From positions 124,001 through 188,000 of the forward strand of contig NZ_JAFBDY010000007.1 in the NCBI RefSeq assembly GCF_016908465.1: a stretch of DNA of 64,000 nucleotides, given 5' to 3'. A program made the translations under genes and the position numbers. The notes beneath the pieces are model-generated. The model worked only from the letters and a program-made list of their open reading frames with translations. It ran no database searches and was not told the DNA's origin. The DNA is from Lysinibacillus composti. Lineage in GTDB: Bacteria; Bacillota; Bacilli; Bacillales_A; Planococcaceae. Below, piece after piece: positions 49,593 to 59,177 of the stretch; the stretch's first letter is position 1, and each line of letters opens with the position of its first letter.

Positions 49593-50546
49593 TTAAACTT
49601 CAATCGTAGCGCCATTTATCCGTTTAAATCCTCGAAATTTCCCTAAAGATTCCACAAACTTTAAAGCTGCTTCATCTTTCGCTTTTGCTTCAATCATAAT
49701 ATCTGCTGATTTTCCGTGAGCCTTTAATGCTTTTATAAAGGGTAATGCAAAATCAACATCTACGTGATCCGCATGCGCCCGAATCAAATTCTCGGACTTA
49801 GGAGAGGATAAGTGAAACTTAGGAACCTTACCAGTACCATCCCATGTAGCAAAGATTCTTGGTAGTAAATCCTCAAAATTTTCTTCTCCCGGATTAGCAA
49901 TGTGGTGATGATAATCAAAAACATTTGGAATACCTTGCTGTTCACAAACTTGCAGTGTTTCCTCGGCGGTATATGTCTTATCATCGTTCTCTAGCGTTGT
50001 TTGCATGCGAATATCGCGATTGAGCAAAATGAAATTTTCATGAAACCTTGCTAGCGCCTCTGCTTTGTTCCCGTACGCCCCACCAACATGAATATTGATG
50101 TTAGCGTCCTTATGTAATCCCATTGCTTCTAACATTTCATAGTGATAAGTCATATCGATAATCGCATTTTCCGTAATAGATCTTTGCGGACTCGTAAATA
50201 ATGTAAATTGATTGGGATGAAAACTAACACGCAAATGATGTTTACGAACCAATGTCCCGATTTCGTTAAAAAGCTCTTTAAAAGGCGACACAAAATCCCA
50301 CTTTACCTCTGGATGTGTTGCAAGTGGTACAAGTGAGGATGACATTCGATACAGTTCAATACCATGTGCAATATTATAATGAAGAATTCGAATGGTATTT
50401 TTTAAATTTTGCTCTGTTAAATGGTGTAGCTTTTCCTTCCTACTATTCTCATCTTGTTTCTTCCAATTTGTAAATGTTAACGTTCGAGAAGGAGATGCTT
50501 CCCATAAAGATAACGCTGTTGAGACGTATCCAAATCTAAGTATCAT
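49593..50546 (-). CDS. uvsE: UV DNA damage endonuclease
   Basis: A 317-residue TIM-barrel endonuclease of the UvsE/UvdE family, which nicks 5' of UV dimers and other lesions as the first step of an alternative excision pathway. Landmarks: MILRFGYVSTALSLWEASPS, RVSFHPNQFTLFTSP, NIHVGGAYGNK (metal His), TLENDDKTYT (metal Glu), FDYHHHIANPGE and IEAKAKDEA. ATG 50546 has GGGGTGAAAC upstream; the frame's earlier start is less good. In Bacillus it is spore-associated, which fits the spore-protein-like neighbour. Confidence 0.92.
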   Translation of the reverse strand: MILRFGYVSTALSLWEASPSRTLTFTNWKKQDENSRKEKLHHLTEQNLKNTIRILHYNIAHGIELYRMSSSLVPLATHPEVKWDFVSPFKELFNEIGTLVRKHHLRVSFHPNQFTLFTSPQRSITENAIIDMTYHYEMLEAMGLHKDANINIHVGGAYGNKAEALARFHENFILLNRDIRMQTTLENDDKTYTAEETLQVCEQQGIPNVFDYHHHIANPGEENFEDLLPRIFATWDGTGKVPKFHLSSPKSENLIRAHADHVDVDFALPFIKALKAHGKSADIMIEAKAKDEAALKFVESLGKFRGFKRINGATIEV

Positions 50547-50702
50547 TGTTTCACCCCAGCCATTAATCATAGATGAAAGTAGTGTTTGTGATTTAGCATT
50601 AAGTCATACGCTTATACTGTAGTTCAAAATTGTATACCAGTTTTTTTGACGGGCACTCTCACTTCCAATAAGATTAAAAGAAAAAGTGTTAGGATGAACT
50701 GA

Positions 50703-51386
50703 ATGAAAATATTATTGGTCGAAGATGATCGAACAATAGCTTCCGGATTAGAATATTCATTAAACCAAGAAGACTATGAAACTGTTCTATGTCATAATGT
50801 TGCCTCAGCTAAAGAAGTCATTCATAAAAAAATAGATGAAATTGATTTGTGTATATTTGATTTATCTTTACCTGATGGTAGTGGTTATGATTTATGTGAA
50901 CTAGTAAAGAAACAACAAGATATTCCAGTCATCTTTTTAACAGCAGTTGATGATGAAGTAAATGTCGTAATGGGACTTGATATGGGAGCAGATGATTATA
51001 TAACTAAACCTTTTCGAATTCGTGAACTGATTTCTAGAATTAAATCGGTACTACGTCGCTACCATCGTCAATCCCCATCGAAAAATATGATAGGAATTCA
51101 GAATGTTCAAATTAATATTTCAGAAGGTAAAGTATATAAAGATGATAAAGAACTATTGCTGACTGCTTTAGAATATCGGCTATTCCTTATTTTCGCCAAC
51201 CACATTGGACAAGTTCTCACAAGAGACCAACTGTTAGATCGAATTTGGGATGTCGGCGGGGATTTTGTTAATGACAACACATTGACTGTCTATATTAAAA
51301 GACTAAGAGAAAAGTTAGAAGATGATCCGCAAAACCCAACGTTAATTAAAACAATTCGAGGCTTGGGCTATAAGGTGGGTGATTAA
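50703..51386 (+). CDS. OmpR-family response regulator
   Basis: A 227-residue regulator. Receiver domain 1-115 with the acidic pocket VEDDRT, phosphoacceptor Asp in LCIFDLSLPDGSG and the Lys in DYITKPFRIRE. The winged-helix DNA-binding domain runs about 130-225 (LTALEYRLFLIFANHIGQVL, VYIKRLREKLEDDPQNP, TIRGLGYKV). It overlaps the kinase gene by 8 bases. Eleven-base direct repeats ahead of the ABC genes downstream are its likely target. Confidence 0.92.
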   Translation: MKILLVEDDRTIASGLEYSLNQEDYETVLCHNVASAKEVIHKKIDEIDLCIFDLSLPDGSGYDLCELVKKQQDIPVIFLTAVDDEVNVVMGLDMGADDYITKPFRIRELISRIKSVLRRYHRQSPSKNMIGIQNVQINISEGKVYKDDKELLLTALEYRLFLIFANHIGQVLTRDQLLDRIWDVGGDFVNDNTLTVYIKRLREKLEDDPQNPTLIKTIRGLGYKVGD

Positions 51387-52392
51387 GTTGCTTCGCAATC
51401 GAGAAATTCAAATATTACTCACAATCCTCTTTCTGATTACTGGAATTGGATTTATCCTGACAGCGATTTTTGTTTCATACATTGCTGCAAGTTTTGTACT
51501 TGGAATATCGCTTTTACTAATTACGTGTATACTAGTTTTCACCAGATGGCGGTATAGTGAAATTGAAAAGCTTTCAGGGTACTTACAGCAAATTAGCAAT
51601 GGTAATTATCAATTAGATGTCCGTGATAATTACGAAGGTGAGTTAAGCCTTTTAAAAAGTAATATTTATAAAGTAACTAAAATGCTTTCTGAACAAGGTG
51701 CCGTATTACACGAAGATAAAGCAAAATTAACAAATGCAATTTCAGACATCTCTCACCAATTAAAAACGCCCCTGACTTCGATGATGGTCATGACTGATTT
51801 ATTACGTGATCAGCAATTGGATAATAGAAAGCGCGAAGAATTCACACGAAATGTTCAAGTACAGCTAGAGCGTATGGAATGGCTTGTTTCTTCTTTACTA
51901 AAACTCTCCAAAATAGATGCAGGAACAGTTTTGTTTAAAAAAGAAAAAGTATTGGTCAGTGCCCTCGTTAAAGCAGCAGTTGAGCCACTATTAATTCCTA
52001 TGGATATTAAAATGCAAAATTTAAATATCAAAGGCGATGATAACACAGCGTTTATAGGTGACTTAAAGTGGACAACAGAAGCGTTTATTAATATTATAAA
52101 AAACTGTATTGAACACACTGCTGAAGGTGGCAAAATCGATATTCATTTTTCAGAAAATCCCCTCTACACAGAAATCACTATTTCTGACAATGGAAAAGGA
52201 ATTTCTAAAGAAGACCTTCCACATATTTTCAAACGCTTTTACAAAGGAAAAAATGCTAGTGACGGTAGTGTAGGTATTGGTCTAGCTATGGCGCATAGTA
52301 TCATTACAAGTCAAAAAGGCAATATTGAAGTGATAAGTGAAGTAGATGTTGGAACTACATTTCATATTAAGTTTTACAAGCAGGTGATTTGA
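51379..52392 (+). CDS. Intramembrane-sensing histidine kinase (BceS-like)
   Basis: A 337-residue kinase. Two transmembrane helices (about 9-31 and 33-54) are joined by almost no external loop, the hallmark of intramembrane-sensing kinases that listen to an ABC transporter. The dimerisation domain has the phospho-His in ISDISHQLKTPLTSM; the ATPase domain has the N box IINIIKNCIEHT, G1 DNGKGI and G2 GSVGIGLAMA. It starts at GTG 51379, which overlaps the regulator stop. It works with the downstream exporter as a detoxification or peptide-sensing module. Confidence 0.9.
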   Translation: MIKLLRNREIQILLTILFLITGIGFILTAIFVSYIAASFVLGISLLLITCILVFTRWRYSEIEKLSGYLQQISNGNYQLDVRDNYEGELSLLKSNIYKVTKMLSEQGAVLHEDKAKLTNAISDISHQLKTPLTSMMVMTDLLRDQQLDNRKREEFTRNVQVQLERMEWLVSSLLKLSKIDAGTVLFKKEKVLVSALVKAAVEPLLIPMDIKMQNLNIKGDDNTAFIGDLKWTTEAFINIIKNCIEHTAEGGKIDIHFSENPLYTEITISDNGKGISKEDLPHIFKRFYKGKNASDGSVGIGLAMAHSIITSQKGNIEVISEVDVGTTFHIKFYKQVI

Positions 52393-52412
52393 GTAATCGT
52401 TCCTGCTTTTTT
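52378..52412 (+). terminator. Terminator at the end of the kinase gene
   Basis: AAGCAGG (52378-52384) and CCTGCTT (52402-52408) with following TTTTCG overlap the stop codon. It separates the regulator-kinase transcript from the ABC genes. Confidence 0.65.
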
Positions 52413-52469
52413 CGTTTGCCATATCGCCCTTCGAACTCTTCCCTCCTTACGACTAAAGTGAATAAATTG

Positions 52470-52511
52470 TCACTTTGAAGTCACTTTAAAGTCATGCTGA
52501 CTAGATATACT
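52470..52511 (+). promoter_or_regulatory. 11-bp direct repeats and promoter of the ABC exporter genes
   Basis: TCACTTTGAAG, TCACTTTAAAG and TCATGCTGAC follow each other with an 11-base period (52470-52501), and a -10 TATACT lies at 52506-52511. Direct repeats of one helical turn at the -35 region are what an OmpR-type regulator binds; the adjacent response regulator is the candidate. Confidence 0.65.
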
Positions 52512-52544
52512 GACCTTAAATTAAAAAACTATGGAGGCAATCTC

Positions 52545-53228
52545 ATGAATATATTAGAAGTTAAAAATCTATCAAAGGTTTATGGTAAAGGTGAAACAGC
52601 TGTTACGGCACTTCATGATGTTTCATTTTCAGTAAAGAAGGGTGAGTTTGTTTGTATTATTGGCCCATCTGGTTCAGGGAAGTCTACTCTATTACATCTA
52701 CTTGGTGGAGTTGACCGCCCAACAAGAGGAAAAGTCCTTATTGATGAAACAGATATTTATGACTTAAATGAAACACAACTAGCTATTTTTAGAAGAAGAC
52801 AGATTGGCTTGATTTATCAATTTTATAACCTAATTCCAATTTTAACGGTTGCAGAAAATATTACGTTGCCTATGCTTTTAGATGAACAAAAAGTAGATCC
52901 AGCTCAGTTTAATAAAATTGTGGATATTTTAGGATTAGACCAAAGACTCTCCCACCTTCCCAACCAACTTTCAGGTGGTCAACAACAACGTGTATCCATT
53001 GGGCGAGCGTTAATTAGTAATCCAGCAATCATACTTGCAGATGAACCGACTGGCAACTTGGATAGCAAAAATAGTGAAGAAATTATGGAACTACTAAAAA
53101 TGTTTAATAAAACATACAATCAAACGCTTATTGTCATTACCCATGACGAGCGCATCGCCTTACAAGCAGACCGCATCATTTCAATTGAAGATGGCAAGGT
53201 TGCTAAAGACGAGGTGATTCGACCATGA
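52545..53228 (+). CDS. ABC transporter ATPase (MacB/LolD/BceA type)
   Basis: A 227-residue ATPase with Walker A GPSGSGKST, Q-loop YQFYNLIP, signature LSGGQQQRVSIGRAL, Walker B IILADEPTGNLD and H-loop VITHDE. The ADEPTGNLDS form is diagnostic of exporters paired with FtsX-type permeases. ATG 52545 follows TGGAGG; the longer frame from 52494 runs through the promoter. Its last four bases overlap the permease start (ATGA). Confidence 0.92.
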   Translation: MNILEVKNLSKVYGKGETAVTALHDVSFSVKKGEFVCIIGPSGSGKSTLLHLLGGVDRPTRGKVLIDETDIYDLNETQLAIFRRRQIGLIYQFYNLIPILTVAENITLPMLLDEQKVDPAQFNKIVDILGLDQRLSHLPNQLSGGQQQRVSIGRALISNPAIILADEPTGNLDSKNSEEIMELLKMFNKTYNQTLIVITHDERIALQADRIISIEDGKVAKDEVIRP

Positions 53229-55813
53229 ATATTATCAATAAAGTAACAATTAGACATCTAAAACAAAACAAACGAAGATCACTTGTAACAATCATCGGAG
53301 TCATCATTTCAGTAGCAATGATTACTGCAGTTTCAACACTTGGTGTTTCCTTTTTAGACTTGCTTGCCCGAGTCGAAATCAACAAAAGTGGAGAATGGCA
53401 TGTTCAATATAATGATGTCACTTTAGACCAAATTCAAGCAATTGATGAGGACAGTAATACCAAATCCCTCATTCTCTCTAATGATGGCTATGCAGTGTTA
53501 GAAGACTCAAACAATGAATTCAAACCATATATCTACTTGAAAAACTATAATCCAAGCGGTATGGAGCATTTTCCGATTGAAGTTATTGAAGGAAGACTGC
53601 CGCGCAATGAAAATGAGATTGCCATTTCTGAAGCCATTAAAAGTAATGCCAACATAGATTTCAAAATTGGAGACCAACTTTCGTTTGATATCGGTGAGAG
53701 AGTGCATAAAACAGAAGGAATAACGCTAACGCAAAATGACCCCCTTCAACGGTTAGATGATTTAGTTAATGAAGAATTAAAAATTAATGAAAACAAAGCT
53801 GTTAAAGTTGTCGGGATTATTGAACGACCTACTTGGGAACCCACATGGTCACCTGGTTATACTGCTATTGGCTATGTTGATGAAAAGTCACTCAGTCAAT
53901 CAGATACAGTTGATGCATTTGTTGTGCTAAGAGATATAAAAACATCTCTCTTCGAACATGCCAAATCATTAGCTCAAACCCATGGAATTGAAAAAGTGAA
54001 TTACAATAGTGAATTACTTCGATACTATGGGGTTACGAATAATGATGATTTACGCTCAACACTATTTTCACTGGCTGCCATTGTTATGGGAGTTATTATC
54101 ATTGGCTCTGTAGCCTTAATTTATAATGCGTTTGCCATTAGTGTATCCGAGCGCTCAAGACATTTAGGTATGCTTTCGAGTGTTGGTGCAACAAAAAAAC
54201 AAAAAAGAAATTCCGTCTTCTTTGAAGGCGCAGTGATTGGCGCTATCAGTATACCTATTGGGATTTTAGCAGGGATTGCAGGGATAGGAATTACCTTTAT
54301 GTTTATCAATACATCCTTACAAGGTGCACTCGGAGTTTCTGAAAAACTAGAATTAGTTGCTACGCCAGCTTCCATCTTGATTGCAATTGTCATCTCTATC
54401 GTGACAATTTTTATTTCTACTTATATTCCAGCACAAAAAGCATCTAAGATTTCAGCAATTGATGCAATCCGTCAAACACACGATATTAAGTTATCAGATA
54501 AAAACGTAAAAACATCCATTCTTGTACGAAAATTATTCGGGCTTGAAGGTGAAATCGGGCTGAAGAATGTTAAAAGAAATAGAAAAAGATATTTAGCAAC
54601 CTTATTCTCACTAGTAATTAGTATTGTCCTATTTTTAACAGTTAGCTATTTTACTGAAAGTCTAAAAAAATCACTCGAAATGACGCAAAATGATATTCAA
54701 TTTGATATACAAATAATGAGTAGCAAATTAGGAAAGGATGAATTAGTCGATTATACTAAGCTAGATTATGTCACTAATTCCAGCATGATCGAAGAAGTGC
54801 AATTGAATGCACTTATTGGAGTAGACGAACTTCCAGATCAATTAAAATCACAAATTCAAGAGAACGATTCAGATCTTGAAGATGGAAAGTACCCTTTTTA
54901 TGCTGCTCTAAGTGGTTTAGATCAAGATAGCTTTATAGCATTTGCTGAGCAGATCGGAGTAGACGCAGATGAGTTTTTAGAGAATGACACACCATTAGCC
55001 ATTGTCATTGACCAGATTTCTTATCAAGACTACGCTACTGGAAAATTCATTGAATCCGAAGCTATTGAAACAGAAGTTGGCAACAAAATCGACTTATATA
55101 CTACAACTTATGGGGATATGGAGAATGATGAAACTACAAGAGAATTTATGAGTAGTGTACAAATCGGCGCCCTTACTGACCAAATTCCAATGGGCATTCA
55201 AACCGCATCGTTAGGGGGCATTAACATTATTGTCCCAGAAACAACAATGGACAAATTTAGTATCCCATCAGAAGAAAAGACTACTTATGTTATTTTAAAT
55301 TCATCTGATCCGATGGCAACACAAGAAGTGATTGAAGATCAAAAAAATATGGATATATACGTTTATAACGTTCAACAGCAAAGACAACAGGAAGAACAGA
55401 TCATTTTATTTTTATCCGTCTTCACTTATGGGTTTATTACGCTCATTTCTTTAATCTCCGTTGCGAATATCTTCAATACTATTTCAACAAGTATTGCACT
55501 AAGAAAACGTGAATTTGCGATGTTACGCTCTGTTGGATTGACCCCAAAAGGATTTAATAAGATGATTCGCTATGAAAGTATTTTTTATGGGGTGAAGGCA
55601 TTATTATATGGACTTCCAATAAGCGTGCTCGTCATGTTTGGGATTCATCGCTCTACTAATTATACTTTTGAATATGAGTTTACTCTTCCATGGATGAGCA
55701 TCCTATTTGTGATTATCATGATTTTCTTAATTGTAGGGGCTGCGATGCTCTATTCGATTTCAAAAGTTAAAAACGAAAATATAATTGATAGTCTGAAGCA
55801 GGAAAGTATTTAA
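53225..55813 (+). CDS. FtsX-family ABC permease with two large external domains
   Basis: An 862-residue permease that appears to be a tandem of two MacB/FtsX units. Helices lie at about 18-38, then an external domain 40-275, helices at about 280-305, 335-360 and 385-407, a fifth at 455-475, a second external domain 480-720, and helices at about 725-750, 780-800 and 825-848. That is eight helices, unlike BceB (ten helices, one external domain), although the kinase is BceS-like. With the ATPase it probably moves or displaces peptides or lipids. A terminator follows directly. Confidence 0.87.
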   Translation: MNIINKVTIRHLKQNKRRSLVTIIGVIISVAMITAVSTLGVSFLDLLARVEINKSGEWHVQYNDVTLDQIQAIDEDSNTKSLILSNDGYAVLEDSNNEFKPYIYLKNYNPSGMEHFPIEVIEGRLPRNENEIAISEAIKSNANIDFKIGDQLSFDIGERVHKTEGITLTQNDPLQRLDDLVNEELKINENKAVKVVGIIERPTWEPTWSPGYTAIGYVDEKSLSQSDTVDAFVVLRDIKTSLFEHAKSLAQTHGIEKVNYNSELLRYYGVTNNDDLRSTLFSLAAIVMGVIIIGSVALIYNAFAISVSERSRHLGMLSSVGATKKQKRNSVFFEGAVIGAISIPIGILAGIAGIGITFMFINTSLQGALGVSEKLELVATPASILIAIVISIVTIFISTYIPAQKASKISAIDAIRQTHDIKLSDKNVKTSILVRKLFGLEGEIGLKNVKRNRKRYLATLFSLVISIVLFLTVSYFTESLKKSLEMTQNDIQFDIQIMSSKLGKDELVDYTKLDYVTNSSMIEEVQLNALIGVDELPDQLKSQIQENDSDLEDGKYPFYAALSGLDQDSFIAFAEQIGVDADEFLENDTPLAIVIDQISYQDYATGKFIESEAIETEVGNKIDLYTTTYGDMENDETTREFMSSVQIGALTDQIPMGIQTASLGGINIIVPETTMDKFSIPSEEKTTYVILNSSDPMATQEVIEDQKNMDIYVYNVQQQRQQEEQIILFLSVFTYGFITLISLISVANIFNTISTSIALRKREFAMLRSVGLTPKGFNKMIRYESIFYGVKALLYGLPISVLVMFGIHRSTNYTFEYEFTLPWMSILFVIIMIFLIVGAAMLYSISKVKNENIIDSLKQESI

Positions 55814-55821
55814 TAAAAATG

Positions 55822-55852
55822 CGCGATTAGCAGTTAAGCTAATCGCGTTTTA
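55822..55852. terminator. Terminator between the ABC permease and aminotransferase genes
   Basis: CGCGATTAGC and GCTAATCGCG form a perfect 10-bp stem with a 6-base loop, followed by TTTTAAAA; it can serve both convergent genes. Confidence 0.8.
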
Positions 55853-55897
55853 AAATAAGTATAGATTGTTGCTTATTGCCTTGCGCATTTTGCCATT

Positions 55898-57205
55898 TTA
55901 TTTTACTGCTTGAATAGACTCATTGACGATGGCAATCATATCTTCCATTTGATTTGTATTGATTATTAAAGGTGGTGCGAACGCAAGAGTGTCTTGCCCA
56001 TCGTAAATTACAGAGCGGCAAATAAGTCCTTTTTCAAGAGCTTTAGCCACTATTTTTGGTCCGATTGGTTCAGCTGAGTTAGATGCTTTTTCTAAACTAA
56101 TCGCTCCAAGTAAGCCCATTCCGCGCACATTGTCTACATTACTATTTTGTTCTTGGATCCACTTAAACCCTTCAAGCATTTGCTTTCCGACGACATTAAC
56201 ATTCTCAATTAACTTTTCATTCTTAATAATTTCTAAGTTTTTTAGTGCCACAGCAGCGGCAGTTGCATGACCACTATACGTATAGCCATGCCAAAAGTTT
56301 CCTTCCGTTTTATCAATCAGTTCTTTTTGAATTCTTTCAGAAATAACCATACCACCTAATGGAGCGTATCCGCTTGTGATCCCCTTAGCCATTGTAATAA
56401 TATCAGGGATTACACCGAACTGTTCAATACCAAAGTTTGTTCCGAGACGACCGAACCCACAAATCACTTCATCGGCAATAAATAGGATATTATTTTCATC
56501 ACAAATTTTTCGCACTTCTTGGAAATATCCTTCAGGAGGAAGATTTACTCCACCAGATCCTTGAACAGGCTCAGAAATAAATGCCGCAATTGTATCAGCA
56601 CCTTCTTTTTCAATCAGTTCTTTTAGTGAATCTACTGAACTATCGACATAGTGGAAGTCTGGAGCGAGTGACGTTGTAAATGTATGAAATTGCTCAATCC
56701 CCGTTGCACTTGTTGCCCCCATTGCAACGCCATGATAAGAAAGTTTTCGAGAGATGATTTTCTTTTTCTCTGGCTGACCTTTAATCTTCCAATAGTGACG
56801 AACTGTTTTAAATGCCGTATCATTTGACTCCGAACCACCAGAAGTAAAGAATGTTGCATTTAAATCACCAGGTGTCCATTTTGCAACCTCAGCAGCAAGT
56901 CTTATAACTGGTTCATGGCTCCAGTTATTAAAAATGGATGTGAATGCGAGTTTTTCCATTTGTTCTTTCGCGACTTCTGCAAGTTCTTTACGCCCGTGTC
57001 CAATGTTTACGTTCCATAGAGATGAAAGGCTATCAATTAGCTTTCTTCCTTCTATATCCTTTAAATAAATCCCTTCACCTTCAGTGAAAATGAAAGTTGG
57101 CCCATTCTCTTGAAGCTGTTTCATATTAGAAGTAGGATGAATTAAATGCTTTTTGTCTAACTCCACTAACTCTTCTTTTAAACTTTGTTTCGGTGAAAGT
57201 GACAT
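55898..57205 (-). CDS. Class III aminotransferase (omega-transaminase type)
   Basis: A 435-residue PLP enzyme. FTSGGSESNDTAFKT and HGVAMGATSATG bind the cofactor phosphate, ADEVICGFGRLG holds the Asp that pairs with the pyridine N, and Lys in TMAKGITSGYAPLGG forms the Schiff base. Such enzymes move amino groups from omega-amino acids, polyamines or taurine-like amines to pyruvate or 2-oxoglutarate. It lies 177 bases behind the FadR-type regulator gene on the same strand, and so is probably part of the same catabolic locus. The donor is unknown. Confidence 0.88.
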   Translation of the reverse strand: MSLSPKQSLKEELVELDKKHLIHPTSNMKQLQENGPTFIFTEGEGIYLKDIEGRKLIDSLSSLWNVNIGHGRKELAEVAKEQMEKLAFTSIFNNWSHEPVIRLAAEVAKWTPGDLNATFFTSGGSESNDTAFKTVRHYWKIKGQPEKKKIISRKLSYHGVAMGATSATGIEQFHTFTTSLAPDFHYVDSSVDSLKELIEKEGADTIAAFISEPVQGSGGVNLPPEGYFQEVRKICDENNILFIADEVICGFGRLGTNFGIEQFGVIPDIITMAKGITSGYAPLGGMVISERIQKELIDKTEGNFWHGYTYSGHATAAAVALKNLEIIKNEKLIENVNVVGKQMLEGFKWIQEQNSNVDNVRGMGLLGAISLEKASNSAEPIGPKIVAKALEKGLICRSVIYDGQDTLAFAPPLIINTNQMEDMIAIVNESIQAVK

Positions 57206-57381
57206 ATTTTATCCCCCTAAATTTTTTATCTCAGTGAATCTTTTAAGTAACACTACAAAACGATTTTAAAAAACGTGTAACAGTACTTAACATTGCTCAA
57301 GAGTAGGTATAGGTGGACGATAGAAAGTATAAATAGTAGTTTCCATCAATGTACTTTAATTTTGCATTCACATCTTATTAA

Positions 57382-58038
57382 TCATGTATCCTGCTGAGCT
57401 AAAAGTAATTTACCCTCTACATATTCAATATGGACCCGAATCTTTTTATCAATTAATTCAGGGTCCTTCGTCAATAAAGTGTCATATAATTCTTTTTGTT
57501 CTTCGTAAAATGATTGGTGACTTGAATAGTATTGGTCAAGATTAACGAGAAAGGTTCTAATTTGAACTTGAATTGATTCATAGATTCTAATAACTCTAGA
57601 ATTTCTGGATAAGTTTACAATGTAACTATGAAACTTCATATCAAGGTCAAATAAATTTTTCCAATTTCCATTAATTGAATTAATGCGCATATCTTCTAAA
57701 ATTGCTTCTAATTCATTAAGCCGTTCTCGATTTAGATTTGGGAGTGCTTTAATGAAAGCATATGCTTCTACGACTGTTCTAAGTTCAATTATTTCTCGCC
57801 AATCTTTATTAGTAAATTGAGCTATATAGGTGCCTTTTCTAGGCTTACTTATGACTAATTCTTCAAATTCAAGAATTTTTAGCGCATCTCTTATCGTACT
57901 TCGGCTAACCTCATATTTTTCAGATAAGTCGTTTTCAATTAATCTCTGGCCAAATTCTAGTTCCTTACTCCATATACTCTTTCTTATCTCATTTGCAACG
58001 AGTTCACCTAGTAACTCTGATTTGATAGAACTATTCAT
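57382..58038 (-). CDS. GntR-family regulator, FadR/FCD subgroup
   Basis: A 218-residue regulator. The winged helix is at about 10-75 (LIENDLSEKYEVSRSTIRDA, LEFEELVISKPRKGTYIA), and the helical FCD ligand domain at about 80-210 contains the metal/ligand residues DMKFHSYIV and VHIEYVEG. Such proteins repress sugar-acid or hydroxy-acid pathways and release DNA on binding the substrate. ATG 58038 is preferred although its GGAGG is 14 bases away; a TTG further up is the alternative. A GTCGAC-centred site lies about 60 bases upstream. Confidence 0.87.
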   Translation of the reverse strand: MNSSIKSELLGELVANEIRKSIWSKELEFGQRLIENDLSEKYEVSRSTIRDALKILEFEELVISKPRKGTYIAQFTNKDWREIIELRTVVEAYAFIKALPNLNRERLNELEAILEDMRINSINGNWKNLFDLDMKFHSYIVNLSRNSRVIRIYESIQVQIRTFLVNLDQYYSSHQSFYEEQKELYDTLLTKDPELIDKKIRVHIEYVEGKLLLAQQDT

Positions 58039-58098
58039 AACTAAAAGTAAACCCTCCTTTCCTACCAAGGCTTAACAATAGTCCATGTTCAGTTCGTC

Positions 58099-58110
58099 GA
58101 TTGTCGACAT
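58099..58110. promoter_or_regulatory. GTCGAC operator, site 1 (before gntR)
   Basis: GATTGTCGACAT, centred on GTCGAC, with a second TCGTCGA just before it. It lies between the dehydrogenase stop and the regulator start, fitting autoregulation. Confidence 0.55.
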
Positions 58111-58130
58111 TTATAGTGAATAGCTTAATT

Positions 58131-59138
58131 TTAATTATGTTTACTTACCACTGGCTTAATATTTTCCCAAACCACTGGATTAAGTAATGAAGGTGGCTTT
58201 TGACCATTTAGTCCAGCAATAAGATTTTTTGCTGCTAGTTCCGACATTTTTAACTCTGTTTCAAATGTTGATGAACCAATATGAGGAAGTGTCACGACAT
58301 TTCTCATGTTTAATAAAGGATTGTCATGTTCAACTGGTTCGGTCTCGAAAACGTCGAGTCCTGCTGCAGCAATTTCACCATTTACTAATGCTTCTATAAG
58401 ATCTTTTTCTATTATCGTTTTTCCCCGCGACCCATTTATGAAAATGGCTGACTTTTTCATTAGTTGAAATTCCCTTCGACCAATTAGACCTTTTGTTTCT
58501 TCCGTTAATGGTGTAATGAGTACAACGAAATCAGATTGTTTTAGTAATTCATCTAAATTACAATAAGTAGCATTAAATTTTGCTTCGGCTTCGGGCTTTC
58601 TTGACCTGCTATGATATAAGATATTCATATTAAAACCGAGATTACCACGTTGAGCGATTGCTTGACCGATCCTCCCCATTCCTATAATGCCTAAAGTTTT
58701 ATGATGTACATCTATTCCATAGTGTTCAACTTCTAATGCTCCGTTCCATTGTCTAGACTTAACAAAATAATCTAACTCCGGAATTCGCCTTGCTGTTGAG
58801 AGTAATAGACCAAATACCGTATCAGCCACAGTATCTGTTAAAACGTCTGGTGTATTCGTTGCCATAATTCCCCTCTTTGTTAATTCCTCTAAATCCAGAT
58901 TGTTATAACCAACTGATACATTACTAACTATTTTTAAGTTAGGTGCCTTTTCTAATAGCTCTTTATCTACCTCTAATTCTAGTCCAATAATTCCTTCTGT
59001 TTTTTCTAAGAAGTTTAAAAACTCTTGGTCTGTTTTAGTATTTATATCTTTAAAAAACTTCACATCATAGTTGCTACTTAATTCATCTAATACCGGCTTC
59101 TCCACTCGATTAAAGGCAATAATCCTTTTTTTCATCAT
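58131..59138 (-). CDS. D-2-hydroxyacid dehydrogenase (glyoxylate/2-ketogluconate reductase type)
   Basis: A 335-residue NAD(P)-dependent enzyme. The Rossmann motif is LGIIGMGRIGQAIAQ; the next positively charged tip YHSRSRKP suggests NADPH. The catalytic triad is visible as Arg in FINGSRGKTI, Glu in LDVFETEP and His in TLPHIGSST. It reduces 2-oxo acids such as glyoxylate, hydroxypyruvate or 2-ketogluconate. ATG 59138 (or 59135) follows GGAGGG. It leads the dehydrogenase-gntR-aminotransferase strand and has an operator just upstream. Confidence 0.88.
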   Translation of the reverse strand: MMKKRIIAFNRVEKPVLDELSSNYDVKFFKDINTKTDQEFLNFLEKTEGIIGLELEVDKELLEKAPNLKIVSNVSVGYNNLDLEELTKRGIMATNTPDVLTDTVADTVFGLLLSTARRIPELDYFVKSRQWNGALEVEHYGIDVHHKTLGIIGMGRIGQAIAQRGNLGFNMNILYHSRSRKPEAEAKFNATYCNLDELLKQSDFVVLITPLTEETKGLIGRREFQLMKKSAIFINGSRGKTIIEKDLIEALVNGEIAAAGLDVFETEPVEHDNPLLNMRNVVTLPHIGSSTFETELKMSELAAKNLIAGLNGQKPPSLLNPVVWENIKPVVSKHN

Positions 59139-59165
59139 AGTTCCCTCCACCTTATTTTATTTTCA

Positions 59166-59177
59166 ATCGTCGACAAT
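59166..59177. promoter_or_regulatory. GTCGAC operator, site 2 (before the dehydrogenase gene)
   Basis: ATCGTCGACAAT, close to the palindrome ATTGTCGACAAT, 28 bases upstream of the dehydrogenase start. Confidence 0.6.

Noticed and set aside
49322-49615. 97-codon minus-strand ORF overlapping the spore-protein-like gene
   Set aside because: It lacks a ribosome binding site and overlaps the end of uvsE; the 51-codon gene in another frame has an excellent site and a family-like sequence.
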